Source: an uncultured Bacteroides sp. (lineage in GTDB: Bacteria > Bacteroidota > Bacteroidia > Bacteroidales > Bacteroidaceae). Taken from it: 64,000 nt of DNA. The stretch covers positions 1-64,000 of the forward strand of contig CAJKDC010000002.1 in assembly GCA_905198575.1 (NCBI GenBank). The letters run 5' to 3'. The notes beneath the pieces were generated by a model. It was not told where the DNA came from and did no database searches. It was given only the letters and a program-made list of their open reading frames with translations. Below, piece after piece: positions 24,102 through 31,526 of the stretch (within the stretch, counting starts at the first letter, position 1; each line of letters opens with the position of its first letter). Both the position numbers and the translations under genes were made by a program.

Positions 24102-24509
24102 ATGGCAATCAAACTTATTACACCCCAAATGAAAGACTTAGCCTTAGAGTATTTGCTGTCTTCTAACTCCCTTGAAATTGATATCAATAACCGTGAATTA
24201 TCTCAATATTGTGGATGTCTTCCATTCCAGGTCGGATTGATTCTTGAAGAATTTGAAAAAATGGAACTTCTAACTATTGAATCTACTAACGATGGATCAA
24301 CGGTTACAATATCTGCAAAGGCGTATGACATGCATACACATGGGGGATTTACTGCACAAGAGGAACTGCTAAAGGCTAATATCAATAAGTTGGGATATGA
24401 ATTGGAGGTCCTATCCAAAGAACTTGAACCAAAGCATCTTGAAACGGCTAATAAACTTTCTTCTATTGCTATGGCTGTCCTTTCTGCTCTCGAACTCTTT
24501 AAGTCCTAA
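24102..24509 (+). CDS. Winged-helix-like phage regulator candidate (135 aa)
   Basis: The only plus-strand gene inside the early region. Residues 10-60 (LALEYLLSSN, then LSQYCGCLPFQVGLILEEFEKMELLTI) look like a winged helix with a following strand; the C-terminal half is helical. It is divergent from the excisionase-like gene, so it may set the early switch. Its last 99 bases overlap a convergent ORF on the other strand. Confidence 0.6.
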   Translation: MAIKLITPQMKDLALEYLLSSNSLEIDINNRELSQYCGCLPFQVGLILEEFEKMELLTIESTNDGSTVTISAKAYDMHTHGGFTAQEELLKANINKLGYELEVLSKELEPKHLETANKLSSIAMAVLSALELFKS

Positions 24510-24713
24510 CAGAAATCGGTCCAACTGCCGGAACACATCTTCACGAGATAAGTATATTCTATTTGTCATCTTGTCCTCATATACCAACTTGTCATTAGAA
24601 TATACTTTTCTCATTTTATATCTTACAACCTCCGGTTTCCCTACTACTCGTTCACGCCAAGTTTCTATCCGTATCACGGATGACATCACACTTTCTGTTC
24701 TTTCTTCTTCCAT
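24411..24713 (-). CDS. Small phage protein with strong ribosome binding site (100 aa)
   Basis: ATG 24713 follows AAAGGAGGAAGT, one of the best Shine-Dalgarno sequences in the window, and the product (EEERTESVMSSVIRIETWRER, then YSNDKLVYEDKMTNRIYLS) is not low complexity. The 3' end overlaps the convergent plus-strand gene. No family was recognised. Confidence 0.5.
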   Translation of the reverse strand: MEEERTESVMSSVIRIETWRERVVGKPEVVRYKMRKVYSNDKLVYEDKMTNRIYLSREDVFRQLDRFLLGLKEFESRKDSHSNRRKFISRFKMLWFKFFG

Positions 24714-24991
24714 ACTTCCTCCTTTCTGACCGACTCCCAAGCTTATCAAGGAGGCCAATCATTGTTGTAATACATAATTCTAAAAATCAAAAAGCCCAGA
24801 TCCAGATGTATCCTATTGTGGCTGTTAGATACTCCGAATCCAGGCTTTACCTTTATCTTATTACCTTAATAACAATGTCCTTTTCATCTACCATAACAGC
24901 CACGAAATAGCAGATTATTACCGATTTAACGGCTTAATATTTTGGTGATAAAAAGGAAGTTACTATATTTGCCAATGATGATTGAATTGAA

Positions 24992-25034
24992 GGTTACGGC
25001 AAATACCGCAACCACCTTTTTTACACCCGTAACC
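24992..25034. promoter_or_regulatory. Nested inverted repeats upstream of the repressor
   Basis: GGTTACGG at 24992-24999 can pair perfectly with CCGTAACC at 25027-25034, or with one mismatch with CCGCAACC at 25006-25013, which is followed by ACCTTTTTT. The two pairings exclude each other, as in an attenuator, but protein binding sites are equally possible. Confidence 0.35.
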
Positions 25035-25062
25035 GACCGTTGTCGTTTACAAGCGCAAACAT

Positions 25063-25108
25063 AAGAGTATAATCTAAATTATCCAAACAATATTTATAGT
25101 ATACTCTT
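25063..25108. promoter_or_regulatory. Paired inverted operators of the phage repressor
   Basis: AAGAGTATAATCTAAAT at 25063-25079 and, on the opposite strand, AAGAGTATACTATAAAT at 25108-25092 match at 15 of 17 positions. They lie 34 bases upstream of the repressor start, facing each other, as expected for cooperative CI-type operators. Confidence 0.6.
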
Positions 25109-25141
25109 TTTATTTAGCTATTTTAACTCTTTTAGTCAAGA

Positions 25142-25765
25142 ATGGAAGAAAAAACACCCACAGAAAGGATTATTGAATACGCAAAATATAGAGAAATCTC
25201 TATAAGCGCCTTTGAAAAAAGTATAGGAAAATCTAATAACTATCTAAGAAACTCTAAAGATGTAACAACAGCGACTCTGCTTGTTTTGGGACAAATATAT
25301 CCTGATTTATCTATTCCATGGGTTATTACTGGGGTTGGCGAAATGATAAAAAAGAATGAAAAGGAAACAATACCCCACGTAACTAAGCCACGTATACCAT
25401 ATACAGCTGTAGCAGGATGTATCACAAATGCTGTAGATGGAATCACAGAATCTCAATGTGAACAAATACCTGTCGTACCAACATTTCCAAAGTATGATTT
25501 TACAATCATTGTAAAGGGAGATAGTATGGAACCCAAAATAGAAGGTGGTGATGAAGTAGCTTGTAAACGTGTTGATGGTACATCTTTTATCCAATGGGGA
25601 AAAGTACATGTCCTTGACACTGCACAAGGTATCGTAATCAAAAGAATATACGAGGATGGAGACAAAATAAAATGTGTATCATATAATCCTGATTATCCTC
25701 CTTTCTCTATCGATAAATCAGAAATTTATTCAATTAGCCTGGTTGTTGGACTTTTAAGGATATAA
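25142..25765 (+). CDS. LexA/CI-like S24 repressor
   Basis: A 207-residue lysogeny repressor. The N-terminus (ERIIEYAKYREISISAFEKSIG) is a helix-turn-helix DNA-binding domain. The C-terminal half is an S24 autopeptidase with S128 in IVKGDSMEP, K167 in GIVIKRIY and an Ala-Gly cleavage site at A91-G92 (AVAGC). RecA-stimulated self-cleavage would link induction to DNA damage. It is transcribed away from the early operon and preceded by the operator pair. Confidence 0.9.
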   Translation: MEEKTPTERIIEYAKYREISISAFEKSIGKSNNYLRNSKDVTTATLLVLGQIYPDLSIPWVITGVGEMIKKNEKETIPHVTKPRIPYTAVAGCITNAVDGITESQCEQIPVVPTFPKYDFTIIVKGDSMEPKIEGGDEVACKRVDGTSFIQWGKVHVLDTAQGIVIKRIYEDGDKIKCVSYNPDYPPFSIDKSEIYSISLVVGLLRI

Positions 25766-25769
25766 CTGT

Positions 25770-26198
25770 ATGAAATACTATTTACTGCTCATTATCTGTT
25801 TTCTTAATTTCAACACTACAAACGCTCAATCCAAAGAAGAATTAAAGAGTGTAATTTCATCCTTAAAGATGGAAATTGAAAAATTAAATTCACGTATTGC
25901 TGAGCTGGAAAACCAAATAAGTATTCTACAGAAAAATGAATCAAGTCAAACTGAGGTACTTAACATCGACACTTGCGCCGTTAAACAGAACCAATGTAAA
26001 GCAATAACGCAAGCTGGTAAAAGATGTTCCCGTACAGCTCAATATGGCAGTGAGTATTGCTGGCAACATCAACCTCAAAAGAACGAACAAAAGTCACAAG
26101 AAACACAAACAGGAGGCAGAAAAATATATACAGGCCCTAGAGGTGGTAAATATTACATTAATGCCAGTGGTAAAAAAGTCTATATAAAACAAAAATAA
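25770..26198 (+). CDS. Exported coiled-coil Cys/His protein, lysogenic cargo
   Basis: A 142-residue protein with a signal peptide ending near NTTNAQ and a coiled coil (residues 25-60). It then has a zinc-binding-like unit QCKAITQAGKRCSRTAQYG followed by CWQHQ, as in DUF5763, and a C-terminal YTGPRGGKYYINASGKKVY unit resembling the PBCV basic adaptor domain. It starts four bases after the repressor stop, so it is expressed in the lysogen. The role at the cell envelope is unknown. Confidence 0.7.
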   Translation: MKYYLLLIICFLNFNTTNAQSKEELKSVISSLKMEIEKLNSRIAELENQISILQKNESSQTEVLNIDTCAVKQNQCKAITQAGKRCSRTAQYGSEYCWQHQPQKNEQKSQETQTGGRKIYTGPRGGKYYINASGKKVYIKQK

Positions 26199-26206
26199 AA
26201 ATTGCT

Positions 26207-26425
26207 ATGACAGAATTTATAATCGTATTGGCCGTTGCCATTATCATTTTTATTGTTTGCCGTGAATTAGTATGTTGGTATTGGAAAATCAACGAGCATC
26301 TGGAAAATCAAAGAAAAATAATAGAAAAACTTGATAATCTTGATAAGCTGTACAAGCTAGATGATATCGAAAGATTATTGACTTATATAAACAATAATAC
26401 CAAGAATACAATGAAAAAAGATTGA
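26207..26425 (+). CDS. Small membrane protein, lysogenic cargo
   Basis: A 72-residue protein with one N-terminal membrane helix (TEFIIVLAVAIIIFIVCRELV) and a charged coiled-coil-like cytoplasmic part. It follows the Cys/His protein in the lysogenic transcript. Function is unknown; superinfection exclusion is one possibility. Confidence 0.55.
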   Translation: MTEFIIVLAVAIIIFIVCRELVCWYWKINEHLENQRKIIEKLDNLDKLYKLDDIERLLTYINNNTKNTMKKD

Positions 26426-26558
26426 ATCAAATATCGGAAGAGGTGCTATGCCTCAACTATATGTTAATATTAAACAGTCCCAAGATTTCCGTTGGCAGAG
26501 TTAAACGTGTATTAATTTAATTCCACCAACGGGCTATCAAATAATATTGGTCACTGCT

Positions 26559-27110
26559 TTAGCCATTTTTATCAGAAAACTGTGCATTAAATTTATGCTC
26601 AAGACGCTTGTTCATTTGTTCAAATGCATGACGGTTAACACGATTGAGTTTCCAGATATTCAAGGAGTCCTTAAGTTTTTCGATTTCCCTTGCAGAATCC
26701 CTTAACTTGAAGTATCTATCCTTGATTTCTTCATCATTCAAATCCAGATCGTCTATGTCTAAATACAGACGTGCCAAGTCATTGTAATACTTAAGATACA
26801 TGGAACGTAGCTTTAACATTAATGATGCAGTCTCCACATCCATCATGACATGTTTCTGACTATTGTTGACAATCTGAATAATGGGTACTATTACAATACA
26901 TGCCATACCTACCCATGTGGCCCATGAGTATTCTCCTTTTGATAAGGATATGAAAAAAGCACTTATGGATGATAATACGATAGTAATAATGGAATACAGT
27001 TTATTTAAATCATATTTATATCCTATATAACGTGAAATATACTGTTCCCAATAGCATGCATAAGTCAGTTCTGTCCAAACGATATTTTTAATTCTTTTTG
27101 TTTCACTCAT
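26559..27110 (-). CDS. Two-helix membrane protein, SLATT-like
   Basis: A 183-residue protein with two adjacent membrane helices (LYSIITIVLSSISAFFIS, then WVGMACIVIVPIIQIV) and a long helical cytoplasmic C-terminus, the layout of SLATT-type effectors seen in conflict systems. No nucleotide-sensing partner gene is adjacent. It is either the last prophage cargo gene or the first host gene. Confidence 0.6.
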   Translation of the reverse strand: MSETKRIKNIVWTELTYACYWEQYISRYIGYKYDLNKLYSIITIVLSSISAFFISLSKGEYSWATWVGMACIVIVPIIQIVNNSQKHVMMDVETASLMLKLRSMYLKYYNDLARLYLDIDDLDLNDEEIKDRYFKLRDSAREIEKLKDSLNIWKLNRVNRHAFEQMNKRLEHKFNAQFSDKNG

Positions 27111-27580
27111 AAAATTAATTGTCTATGATTTACTTAGAAAATTCTTTCAGCAATGATGTAAATACCGGCAAACCGGAAGAGAGAGATTTTATTCCAGACA
27201 GCATTCCTACGCCTCCTCCTGTCAAGAAATAATCTATCCCTCACAAAAATAGCATATTTTGTAGATATATCTATTTTATTTCTACCCAATTTATACTATT
27301 CCCGCAGCGCTATACTCAAATGCTATACCAAAAGCCGGAAGGTTGAGGCTAACAGGTTGAATCACAGATTTGTCGGTGAGTCCCGGTTTCGGCTCTGGTG
27401 TTGTTAGAAATAAGAGGCCGTCTCATAATTCAATGTGAGATGCTTCTACTATTTTATGCCTATCTATTTTCTTCATTTCAACATAAAATTCCACCACACT
27501 TACCCCATTTGATATTTTTTTTGTAAGTTTGCTATACATTGACAATTTAAAGGAATATTTCATTTTTAATCCTCTATAAT
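27111..27580. other. Prophage/host junction region
   Basis: This 470-base stretch has no full gene. A 35-codon plus-strand ORF at 27125-27232 (MIYLENSFSNDVN to PTPPPVKK) may be a remnant of a host gene. The right attachment site probably lies between 26426 and 27580, but no repeat can be assigned because the left end is outside the window. A possible -7 box (TAAGTTTG) at 27523-27530 precedes marC. Confidence 0.4.
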
Positions 27581-28225
27581 ATGGATACGATTGTACCTTT
27601 TGCGCTTTTATGCTTTACATCCTTCTTTACACTGACCAACCCACTGGGAACGATGCCTGTCTTCTTGACAATGACAAACGGACTTGATGAAAAAGAGCGA
27701 CGCCACATTGTCAAACGAGCTACCGTAATTTCATTTATCATCCTAATCTGCTTTACTTTCTGCGGACAGTTCCTCTTCAAATTCTTCGGAATTTCTACAA
27801 ACGGATTCCGCATTGCTGCCGGTATTATCATCCTGAAAATTGGCTATGACATGCTTCAGGCACGATACACCAACACCAAACTGAAAGACGAAGAAATCAA
27901 GACATATGCCGATGACATCTCAATCACTCCGCTTTCCATCCCGATGCTGTGTGGTCCTGGAGCAATTGCCAATGGAATTATCCTGATGGACGATGCCAGA
28001 ACCTGGCAGTTAAAGCTTACGATGGTGGCTGTGATTGCCATTGTATATATCCTTACCTATATAATACTCCGTCTCTCTACCCGACTGGTCAAAGTAATAG
28101 GCGAAACCGGAAATAACGTCATGATGCGTTTGATGGGACTTATCTTGATGGTCATTGCCGTAGAATGTTTCGTCGGAGGTATGAAGCCGATTTTAATGGA
28201 CATTATCCGCCAAAGCAGTATCTAA
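27581..28225 (+). CDS. MarC family membrane protein
   Basis: A 214-residue inner-membrane protein of the MarC/UPF0056 family with about six membrane helices. Family stretches are FTLTNPLGTMPVFLTMT at the start, NGFRIAAGIIILKIGYDML in the middle and IPMLCGPGAIANGI. The function of the family is not settled. It stands alone and ends at a large inverted repeat. Confidence 0.9.
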   Translation: MDTIVPFALLCFTSFFTLTNPLGTMPVFLTMTNGLDEKERRHIVKRATVISFIILICFTFCGQFLFKFFGISTNGFRIAAGIIILKIGYDMLQARYTNTKLKDEEIKTYADDISITPLSIPMLCGPGAIANGIILMDDARTWQLKLTMVAVIAIVYILTYIILRLSTRLVKVIGETGNNVMMRLMGLILMVIAVECFVGGMKPILMDIIRQSSI

Positions 28226-28229
28226 AAAC

Positions 28230-28286
28230 GAAGTGTTGGACAGAAACTTAATTTTATCCCTAGAACTAAGCTCTGTCCAACACTTC
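28230..28286. terminator. Large inverted repeat / bidirectional terminator after marC
   Basis: GAAGTGTTGGACAGA at 28230-28244 pairs perfectly with TCTGTCCAACACTTC at 28272-28286 around a 27-base loop, with a further CTTA/TAAG pair inside. On the minus strand it is followed by GTTTTTAG. The stem is unusually long for a simple terminator. Confidence 0.5.
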
Positions 28287-28591
28287 TTCAACCAAATAGC
28301 AAGAACATATCACACTAATCATTCATTCTTGCCCTACTTCCATAAAAACGAAAAACAGTAAGTACATATCAACACTTTTTCTCGATTAGCTGTATTTGTA
28401 CTTCCCAACCATCAATATAACAACTAAATATAAAATAAAGTTATTTAAAATAACAAGCAGTAAACACCTAAATATTTTTTCTTATCTAAGTGCAAATATA
28501 AATCTTTTTCTGTAATTACGAGTAAATATACAAATAATATTTACTTATTAAACTTATATTATAGTTACTTTTGATTTATCAACAAAAAAAA

Positions 28592-28633
28592 GAATCTTCT
28601 CCCTACCCTAATAAAAGAGTAAGAAGAAGATTC
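28592..28633 (-). terminator. Rho-independent terminator of the TonB receptor gene
   Basis: The stem GAATCTTCT (minus strand from 28633) pairs with AGAAGATTC and is followed by eight T (A at 28584-28591 on the plus strand). The rest of the gap 28287-28591 is AT-rich and shows no gene. Confidence 0.8.
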
Positions 28634-28658
28634 AACCTTAAAATAATAGTTATGTCAA

Positions 28659-30995
28659 TCAGTTAAAGAACTTGATTCCTACAAAATAAGTACGTGGCTG
28701 AGTTGGCCCGTAGAAATATTTCGAGTCACGGTCCGCTCCCTTATCAAGGTCTTTCTGGTATGCATTGAAGATGTTCTGCACTCCTCCGTTAAGTTGCAAC
28801 TTCAGATGGTCGTTCAATACAAATGTATAGTTCAGCTTCAGGTTAAAGTCCATAAAGTCCGGTGTACGTTCCAGACGGTCTTTTTCGATATAACCGGCAA
28901 AGTGAGGTACATACATTTTTCCGGTATATACTCCAGACAACGAGAAATCAAAATTCTTAAGCGGAGCTGATGTAAAGGTAAAGTAGCCGTAGTAATCGGG
29001 AGTACGTGTCATGTTCTTGATAGGTGCGACATCCGGATCGTCCGACCACTTCAAGGCTTCTGTATAACGGCTGCGCTGCATGGTAAATCCCAGCTGCAAC
29101 TGTGCTTCACGGTCGTGCGCTATTTTATAGTCGATATTCGCTCCATATACACGTGCCCCGTTACCGTTGCGGCGTTCCTGTATCTGTGCACCCGTAACAG
29201 GATCGTTGCCCAATGCCTCAAGATAGAACACATCATTCAATGCAGTATAGAATCCTTCAATCAACAGATTCGACTGGAAATGTCCGAAATTGAACGACCA
29301 ATCTACCGAACCGCTGAAACTGTTTGACTTTTCCGGTTTCAGACCTTCTGAAAGACGAATCAGCATCGCCTCACCCCCTACTGCTGCTACGTGCAAATCT
29401 TCATCGTACGCCTGTGGAGCACGGAATCCGGTTGACCACGTAAGACGTCCCTGCAACTTGTCCGACGGTTTCCAGAGGGCATTGATACGAGGACTGAATA
29501 TCACATTATCCACCAAGTTATGCTTGTCCAGACGGAAGCCAGCCAACAAGGTGAAATATTCCATCTTCCACTCGTTCTGAGCAAATCCGCTGGCAATGTT
29601 TACCTCCTGCGTCAAGTCACGCTGATAGCCGGTCATTACATCGTGCAACTTATTATGCTGGTACTCGATACCTCCGGTAAAGGTAGCCGGTGCAAAGAAA
29701 CACTGGTCCATATTACCTACATACATGGCACCGGTTACGGCTGTCAAGTCGTATGTCTTACCATAAGCATTGGCATCTTGTTTCGCACCATAATAACTGT
29801 TGCGGTCAGTATGCTGTACAGAACCGTACAAAGACAACTTATGCTTATATTCCTTGAAGAACATATCATAGGTCAGTCCTCCACTGTTAATGATATGTTT
29901 CGTCTGCTCAGTAATATCTGTTTCATGGGGCTGCAAGTCGAATTTATTTCCACCGCGACGGAATTCATTGGTGGTATGGTACTCCAGACTCAGGCGACTG
30001 AATTGTGTAGGGCGATAGTAAGCACGCAAGCCAAACGTATTCATATTGAGTTTTCCCAATTCTGAGAATCCGTCGTTATCAGCATCATACGGATTGCGGT
30101 TGCGGTACGACTGGTACACTGCGATTCCATAAGAATTGTCCGATGAAACCAAAGAAGCATTGGCTCCAACGTATTGTTCCCACACTTTGGCATTCAGGCT
30201 GGACATGGTAGACGATACCTGGAAAGAATTGCTCACAGGGTCCTTAGTAATAATATTGATGGTTCCCCCTACAGCATTAGCTCCAAACAAAGCCGAGCCA
30301 CCACCACGGACTACCTCTACACGCTCAATCATATTCACCGGAATCTGCTCCAGTCCATATACACCCGAAAGCGCACTCATCACCGGACGGCTGTTAATCA
30401 ATATTTGCGAATAAGGCCCTTCCAGACCATTGATACGTACCTGCGGAAAACCACAGTTCTGGCAGTTGTTCTCCACACGCAATCCCGACTGATAATTCAA
30501 CGATTTGGCCAAATCGGTCGAATTGACGGTTTCGAACAGGCGGCTGCTCATCACATTTACCACTACCGGAGCCACCTTACGGCTTGTTTCGTTGCGGTTG
30601 GCCGATACTACCACCTCATCGGTAATGAAGCTTTCTTCTTCCATCACAAAATGCATGTCCACGGTAAAATCCTTACTCACAGTAACCTCCTTGGTCTGTG
30701 TGGTATATCCCATCACCTGCACCTTAATCGTATACTTACCTTCGGGAACTTTCTTAAAGCGGAAATAACCTTCGGCATCGGTTACCGTACCCTCACCACT
30801 TTCTACAATCAGCACGGCAGCATAAGGGATTCCCTGCTCGCTGCCCTTTTCAATTACATGACCGGCTATAACATTCCCCTCTTTCACCGGTTGGTTGTTA
30901 TTATTATAAACTATATTGTTGTTGTTGGCGAATGCACACGCCGGAACTGCCGACAAAGAAAGGATTGTCAGCAAATTATAAATAGTAGATTTCAT
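28659..30995 (-). CDS. TonB-dependent outer-membrane receptor
   Basis: A 778-residue receptor. After the signal peptide it has a carboxypeptidase-regulatory-like domain (about residues 38-115: GNVIAGHVIEKGSEQGIPY, then GYFRFKKVPEGKYTI), a plug domain (about 130-250: GLRVENNCQNCGFPQVRING, then ERVEVVRGGGSALFGANAVG) and a beta barrel. The CQNCG pair in the plug and the His-rich partner upstream suggest a metal or metal-complex substrate rather than glycan, as no SusD is adjacent. Confidence 0.9.
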   Translation of the reverse strand: MKSTIYNLLTILSLSAVPACAFANNNNIVYNNNNQPVKEGNVIAGHVIEKGSEQGIPYAAVLIVESGEGTVTDAEGYFRFKKVPEGKYTIKVQVMGYTTQTKEVTVSKDFTVDMHFVMEEESFITDEVVVSANRNETSRKVAPVVVNVMSSRLFETVNSTDLAKSLNYQSGLRVENNCQNCGFPQVRINGLEGPYSQILINSRPVMSALSGVYGLEQIPVNMIERVEVVRGGGSALFGANAVGGTINIITKDPVSNSFQVSSTMSSLNAKVWEQYVGANASLVSSDNSYGIAVYQSYRNRNPYDADNDGFSELGKLNMNTFGLRAYYRPTQFSRLSLEYHTTNEFRRGGNKFDLQPHETDITEQTKHIINSGGLTYDMFFKEYKHKLSLYGSVQHTDRNSYYGAKQDANAYGKTYDLTAVTGAMYVGNMDQCFFAPATFTGGIEYQHNKLHDVMTGYQRDLTQEVNIASGFAQNEWKMEYFTLLAGFRLDKHNLVDNVIFSPRINALWKPSDKLQGRLTWSTGFRAPQAYDEDLHVAAVGGEAMLIRLSEGLKPEKSNSFSGSVDWSFNFGHFQSNLLIEGFYTALNDVFYLEALGNDPVTGAQIQERRNGNGARVYGANIDYKIAHDREAQLQLGFTMQRSRYTEALKWSDDPDVAPIKNMTRTPDYYGYFTFTSAPLKNFDFSLSGVYTGKMYVPHFAGYIEKDRLERTPDFMDFNLKLNYTFVLNDHLKLQLNGGVQNIFNAYQKDLDKGADRDSKYFYGPTQPRTYFVGIKFFN

Positions 30996-31039
30996 CTGAT
31001 ATTATTCTTCTGTAAAAAATGCATGCAAAGAGGCAATGC

Positions 31040-31058
31040 CCGGATACACCTTATCCGG
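31040..31058. promoter_or_regulatory. Hairpin in the leader of the TonB receptor gene
   Basis: CCGGATA-AGGTG-TATCCGG (minus strand) is a 7-bp perfect stem with a 5-base loop, 45 bases upstream of the receptor ATG. There is no T-run, so it may be a regulatory or stabilising hairpin between the two genes. Confidence 0.4.
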
Positions 31059-31156
31059 CCACCTTACATGCCAAATCTGTAAATTAAGTACATCACAAAC
31101 GGGCAAACAAACTTTTTAGAAAAGCCTGCCTGCACAAAAGTTGATTATAAGAAATA

Positions 31157-31507
31157 TTACAGAAGAACCGGTGGGGCACGTAAATAAAGCCCGACAGCAG
31201 GCCTCAGCACCACACGCTGACAGGCTGCTATAAAAAAGACGGCTATTAAAAAGAAAGCAGGAACAGACAGGGCAAAAGAAGGGCTTGCCTCCAACGAATG
31301 ATAGGTACTTAAATGATGCAGTACCAGCGTCTGTCCTTCGGAGTGATTATGCTGTTGACTGAAAGGATGCGAGTGCACCAGCATCACGCCGTTCACAATA
31401 TGCACGTGGGCAAACATAATGATGCATGCCTGATACGTCATAAAGAGACTCAACAGAAAGAGTCCCGGCAGATGGATGTATTTCTTCAGTTTATGTTGCA
31501 CTCGCAA
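31157..31507 (-). CDS. His-rich membrane protein linked to the TonB receptor
   Basis: A 116-residue protein with an N-terminal membrane helix, a short periplasmic segment rich in His (HVHIVNGVMLVHSHP, then QHNHSEGQ) and a second hydrophobic helix near the C-terminus. Such segments bind transition metals. It is upstream of and co-directional with the TonB receptor, consistent with a metal-uptake unit. No family was recognised. Confidence 0.65.
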   Translation of the reverse strand: MRVQHKLKKYIHLPGLFLLSLFMTYQACIIMFAHVHIVNGVMLVHSHPFSQQHNHSEGQTLVLHHLSTYHSLEASPSFALSVPAFFLIAVFFIAACQRVVLRPAVGLYLRAPPVLL

Positions 31508-31526
31508 TCCTTATTATATAAGTATA

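Larger units (their letters stand above)
24714..25141. other. Immunity-region intergenic segment
   Basis: No convincing gene was seen. The segment holds the 8-bp inverted repeat GGTTACGG/CCGTAACC (24992-24999 and 25027-25034) with a competing partner at 25006-25013 followed by a T-run, and the paired 17-bp operators described separately. Early promoters and repressor operators are expected here. Confidence 0.5.

Noticed and set aside
24680..24910. 76-codon plus-strand ORF
   Set aside because: It is opposite the strong ribosome site and start of the 100-residue minus-strand gene and has no start signals.
27300..27420. tRNA-like stretch near the prophage end
   Set aside because: GGTTGAATC recalls a T-arm, but no acceptor stem or anticodon arm can be drawn.
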